The notes below the pieces were generated by a model. That model worked only from the letters and a program-made list of their open reading frames with translations, ran no database searches and was not told the DNA's origin. The position numbers were made by a program, and so were the translations under genes. From NCBI RefSeq assembly GCF_012927415.1, contig NZ_JABBPF010000030.1:1-48712 (forward strand): DNA of 48,712 nt, written 5' to 3'. Of the stretch, positions 45,014 to 48,712 are shown piece after piece. The stretch comes from Polaromonas sp. (GTDB taxonomy: Bacteria; Pseudomonadota; Gammaproteobacteria; Burkholderiales; Burkholderiaceae_C). The stretch's first letter is position 1. Every line of letters starts with the position of its first letter.

Positions 45014-45571
45014 TTAGCGGTTTCGGGACTTCATGGCCCGCTCCACCTCGCGCTTGCCTTCGCGGTCCTTGATGGTGTCGCGCTTGTCATGTTCGCCCTT
45101 GCCCTTGGCCAGACCGATGTCGCATTTCACCTTGCCAGCTTTCCAGTGAATATTTAGGGGTACCAGCGTAAAGCCTTTTTGCTCTACCTTGCCCATCAGC
45201 CGCCGGATCTCTTCCTTGTGCATGAGCAGCTTCTTGGTGCGCACCGAGTCGGGCCGGATATGGGTCGATGCCGTGCCCAGAGGATTGATCTGGCAACCGA
45301 TGAGGAACAGCTCGCCATTGCGGATAACCACATAGCCATCGGTGAGTTGCACCTTGCCTTCGCGAAGCGATTTGACCTCCCAGCCTTCGAGCACCATGCC
45401 GGCTTCAAATCGCTCCTCGATGTGGTAGTTGAAGGTAGCCTTTTTGTTGTCGGCAATGCGTATCGCAGCGGCAGCGGCTTTGGCTGACAAATTGCTGGTG
45501 GACTTTTCCGCTGCTTTGCCTGAAGAGGCCGCAGCGGGCTTTTTGGAGGAGGATGCTTCTTTGGTTGCCAT
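45014..45571 (-). CDS. smpB: SsrA-binding protein SmpB
   Basis: tmRNA partner for ribosome rescue. The 185 residues include the conserved core [53 protein letters not shown] and the C-terminal Lys/Arg tail [21 protein letters not shown]. Typical SmpB is about 150-160 residues. Here an extra N-terminal ~35 residues rich in Ala, Ser and Lys precede the core. An ATG nearer the core is absent, so the extension is probably translated. Divergent from ratA. No ssrA gene was recognised in the window. Confidence 0.93.
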   Translation of the reverse strand: MATKEASSSKKPAAASSGKAAEKSTSNLSAKAAAAAIRIADNKKATFNYHIEERFEAGMVLEGWEVKSLREGKVQLTDGYVVIRNGELFLIGCQINPLGTASTHIRPDSVRTKKLLMHKEEIRRLMGKVEQKGFTLVPLNIHWKAGKVKCDIGLAKGKGEHDKRDTIKDREGKREVERAMKSRNR

Positions 45572-45599
45572 GTTTAAAAGTTAGGGACAGCGTCGACTA

Positions 45600-45628
45600 A
45601 TACAATCATGCCCAGCCCTTGATTGTAT
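45600..45628. promoter_or_regulatory. Inverted repeat over the ratA -10 box and start codon
   Basis: ATACAATCA (45600-45608) and TGATTGTAT (45620-45628) are a perfect 9-bp inverted repeat with an 11-nt spacer. The left arm contains a TACAAT -10-like box (45601-45606) and the right arm contains the first bases of the ratA ATG (45627). It looks like an operator, or a start-codon-sequestering hairpin if transcription begins upstream. No convincing -35 is seen. Confidence 0.5.
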
Positions 45629-46073
45629 GAAAACCGTTCACAAGTCCGTTCTTATCTGGTACAGCGCAGCTGAAATGTTTGCATTAGTCACCGATGTTCC
45701 AAGCTACCCGCAGTTTTTGCCCTGGTGCAACCAGGCTTCCGTGCGCGAAGAAAACTCGCAAGGCATGACGGCCAGGATCGGCATTTCCATCGCGGGCCTG
45801 ACGCAAAGCTTCACCACGCGCAACGTGCATGAAAAAGACAAGCGGGTCAGCCTCACGCTGGTCGATGGCCCTTTTTCCCGCCTCGAAGGTGACTGGCGCT
45901 TTCTTCCTTTGGGCGATGGCAGCCAGCGCGCCTGCAAGATCGACTTCACACTGTGCTACGACTTCGACAATGGCGCGCTAGCCACGCTGGTTGGCCCGGT
46001 ATTTGACAAAATAGCGGGCAGTCTGGTCGATGCTTTTGTTAAAAGAGCGTCACGGGTCTATGGCGAATCCTGA
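45627..46073 (+). CDS. ratA: RatA-type START/polyketide-cyclase-like protein
   Basis: A protein of 148 residues of the Coq10/START-like family: HKSVLIWYSAAEMFALVTDVPSYPQFLPWC, then VDGPFSRLEGDWRFLPL and VGPVFDKIAGSLVDAFVKRA. In E. coli RatA has been described as an inhibitor of 70S ribosome association, while related Coq10 proteins bind ubiquinone; which applies here is open. It diverges from smpB, the classic neighbour, and overlaps the ratB start by 14 nt. Confidence 0.9.
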   Translation: MKTVHKSVLIWYSAAEMFALVTDVPSYPQFLPWCNQASVREENSQGMTARIGISIAGLTQSFTTRNVHEKDKRVSLTLVDGPFSRLEGDWRFLPLGDGSQRACKIDFTLCYDFDNGALATLVGPVFDKIAGSLVDAFVKRASRVYGES

Positions 46074-46425
46074 CGGCGTGACAGGCGCTCCGAGTTTGAA
46101 AATTTGCCTGGTTTACTCACCTGCACCCCGACAGGTGCGCGAGTGGAAAATGGAACTTGATTTTGGCGCGACCGTGGCAAAAGCGCTTTCGGCGTGCAGC
46201 ATTCTGCAAGAATTTCCAGAGCTTCAATCAGATCGTCTGAGAATGGGCGTCTGGGGCCGGAAAACCGGTTTGGGTCATTTGCTTCAAGACAAGGACCGGA
46301 TAGAAATTTACCGGCCTCTGCGGGTAGACCCTAAAGTGGCGCGCCGCGAACGATTTGACCGGCAAGGTGCAAAAAGTGCCGGTCTGTTCGCCAAAATCCG
46401 TCCCGGGGCCAAGGCTGGGTATTGA
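46060..46425 (+). CDS. ratB: RatB/RnfH-family ubiquitin-like protein
   Basis: A protein of 121 residues of the UPF0125 (RnfH) family with a beta-grasp pattern: LKICLVYSPAPRQVREWKMELDFGATVAKAL, MGVWGRKTGLGHLLQDKDRIEIYRPLRVDPK. ATG 46060 overlaps ratA by 14 nt. This is the usual smpB/ratA-ratB arrangement, but function is not well defined. A Lys/Arg-rich tail follows the core. Confidence 0.9.
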   Translation: MANPDGVTGAPSLKICLVYSPAPRQVREWKMELDFGATVAKALSACSILQEFPELQSDRLRMGVWGRKTGLGHLLQDKDRIEIYRPLRVDPKVARRERFDRQGAKSAGLFAKIRPGAKAGY

Positions 46426-46464
46426 AGCCTGCCGCCAGCGGCTGAACCTTGCGCCCGTGCTGAT

Positions 46465-47001
46465 TTATTTCTTGCAGTCGCTTTCTACGAAGCCCTGAAG
46501 GCGTTTCGTTTCTTCAACACGAGCGTTTTCGTCCATGAATTCGCGCTCTCCTTTGGCATTAATGACAGAAAGCCTGACGCCTGACTGAACGTTCGCCAAA
46601 CCTCTTTTGGCACGATCGCAATTGTCGGTTCTGGCTTTGGCCACTTTTTCTTCTTCAATCTTCTTTTTGGCGTCTTCCTCTTCCTCTGCCTGCTTTTTCT
46701 TGGCTTCAAGTTGCGCGTCCTTGCCCGACAGCCGGGGGCCACTGGCTTTGCCAGCGGTTGATGAGGCGGCCAACGCTGGAGCTGCTGTCACGGTTTCACT
46801 GACCGACTTGGCAGCGGGCTGGTTCGAGCCACCCGGTCGTTTCAGAATGTTCTTTTCCTGAACGTCGCCCGGTGGCGCCCGGTCACTAAACACTTTATGG
46901 CCGTCCTTGTCTATCCATTGCCATTGCGCCAGGGCTGTGAGCGCAAACGAGCTGCTGACAATGGCCAGAATGAGGGTTTTTGAAACGAGTTTTAAGTCCA
47001 T
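46465..47001 (-). CDS. DUF4124-domain exported protein
   Basis: A protein of 178 residues with a signal peptide (VSKTLILAIVSSSFALTALA, about 1-25) followed by a DUF4124 module (QWQWIDKDGHKVFSDRAPP). Next comes a Pro/Ser/Ala-rich stretch and a highly charged Lys/Glu coiled coil (about 95-125) before a C-terminal DNCDRAKRGLANVQSGVRLSV region. The DUF4124 module occurs in many beta-proteobacterial periplasmic proteins of unknown function. Convergent with ratB. Confidence 0.85.
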   Translation of the reverse strand: MDLKLVSKTLILAIVSSSFALTALAQWQWIDKDGHKVFSDRAPPGDVQEKNILKRPGGSNQPAAKSVSETVTAAPALAASSTAGKASGPRLSGKDAQLEAKKKQAEEEEDAKKKIEEEKVAKARTDNCDRAKRGLANVQSGVRLSVINAKGEREFMDENARVEETKRLQGFVESDCKK

Positions 47002-47096
47002 TTCACGAGTGTAGCTTTGTGTATGGTTTTTTTTACATGCTTTGGCAAGAAGCGACGTATTTGCAGAGAAGAGTCAAATCGGCATGCAAGGGTTAG

Positions 47097-48617
<1,521 letters not shown>

Positions 48618-48633
48618 GCGTCCTGCGGGTGCG

Positions 48634-48665
48634 GGCGTCTGGCTACGGACGCCGTTTCTTTTTTT
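48634..48665 (+). terminator. Hairpin with T run after guaB
   Basis: The stem GGCGTC (48634-48639) / GACGCC (48648-48653) with an 8-nt loop is followed by GTTTCTTTTTTT. It may partly terminate guaB transcripts before guaA or act as a processing site. Confidence 0.55.
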
Positions 48666-48694
48666 GACTGAATACAGCCTGAAACCCTATTTTC

Positions 48695-48712
48695 ATGCAA
48701 CACCAAAAAATT
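48695..48712 (+). CDS. guaA: GMP synthase, first six codons (cut by window end)
   Basis: ATG 48695 begins MQHQKI, the usual GuaA N-terminus in this family, 77 nt after guaB. The gene is truncated by the end of the window. The call rests on gene order and this short match. Confidence 0.7.

Overview
The window reads as an ordinary stretch of chromosome from a GC-rich beta-proteobacterium of the Burkholderiales, most likely Comamonadaceae (Polaromonas or Rhodoferax-like). This is inferred from protein style, gene order (lptGF/pepA-holC, rimP-nusA-infB-rbfA-truB-typA, smpB/ratAB, guaB-guaA), and short interspersed repeats of a kind I recall from that family. No phage, insertion sequence, integrase or CRISPR array is visible. 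Coding density is very high; the longest gene-free gap is about 260 bases (21329-21585), so no large unexplained region exists.

Layout. 1-3503: a copper-type P1B ATPase (5' end possibly outside the window) and an exported YVTN beta-propeller protein. 3560-6322: argA and, divergently, a membrane protein with a degenerate GGDEF-like domain. 6356-10513: hrpA helicase, a terminator and a 52-residue DUF3309 protein. 10604-13225 (minus): a possible sulfur-metabolism group of CbiX-like chelatase, CysB-type regulator and methionine-type aminotransferase. 13265-17870: lptF-lptG diverging from pepA-holC-orf104. 18104-19432: a periplasmic amino-acid-type binding protein, its terminator and tRNA-Ser(GGA). 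19497-21328 (minus): DUF2237, SPFH/stomatin and NfeD proteins. 21586-25669: an AdiA-type decarboxylase, an exported ATP-dependent DNA ligase and fabI. 25779-31673: a complete yejABEF-type peptide importer. 31734-40426: the transcription/translation operon rimP-nusA-infB-rbfA-truB followed by typA. 40622-42669: a DMT exporter and an HIBCH-like hydrolase. 42675-44861 (minus): an ECF sigma/anti-sigma unit with a damaged COG4315 gene. 45014-46425: smpB, ratA, ratB. 46465-48712: a DUF4124 protein, guaB and the first six codons of guaA.

The most interesting signals are below gene level. (1) A 41-nt element occurs five times. Three copies lie in the same reading phase inside hrpA, yejF and truB, one lies antisense inside the HIBCH-like gene, and one lies between the ligase and fabI. 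This resembles protein-invading palindromic elements. (2) A second, longer GC-rich repeat sits at every internal junction of the yej operon and after typA. It supplies stop codons, start codons, N-terminal extensions and a 29-codon bridging ORF between yejE and yejF. (3) A near-consensus promoter before rimP-nusA is followed almost at once by an intrinsic terminator, which suggests attenuation or NusA autoregulation. (4) The ligase has a Tat-like signal peptide. (5) The ratA promoter and start codon lie inside a perfect 9-bp inverted repeat. (6) The COG4315 gene carries two compensating frameshifts. No wholly new multi-gene system was recognised.
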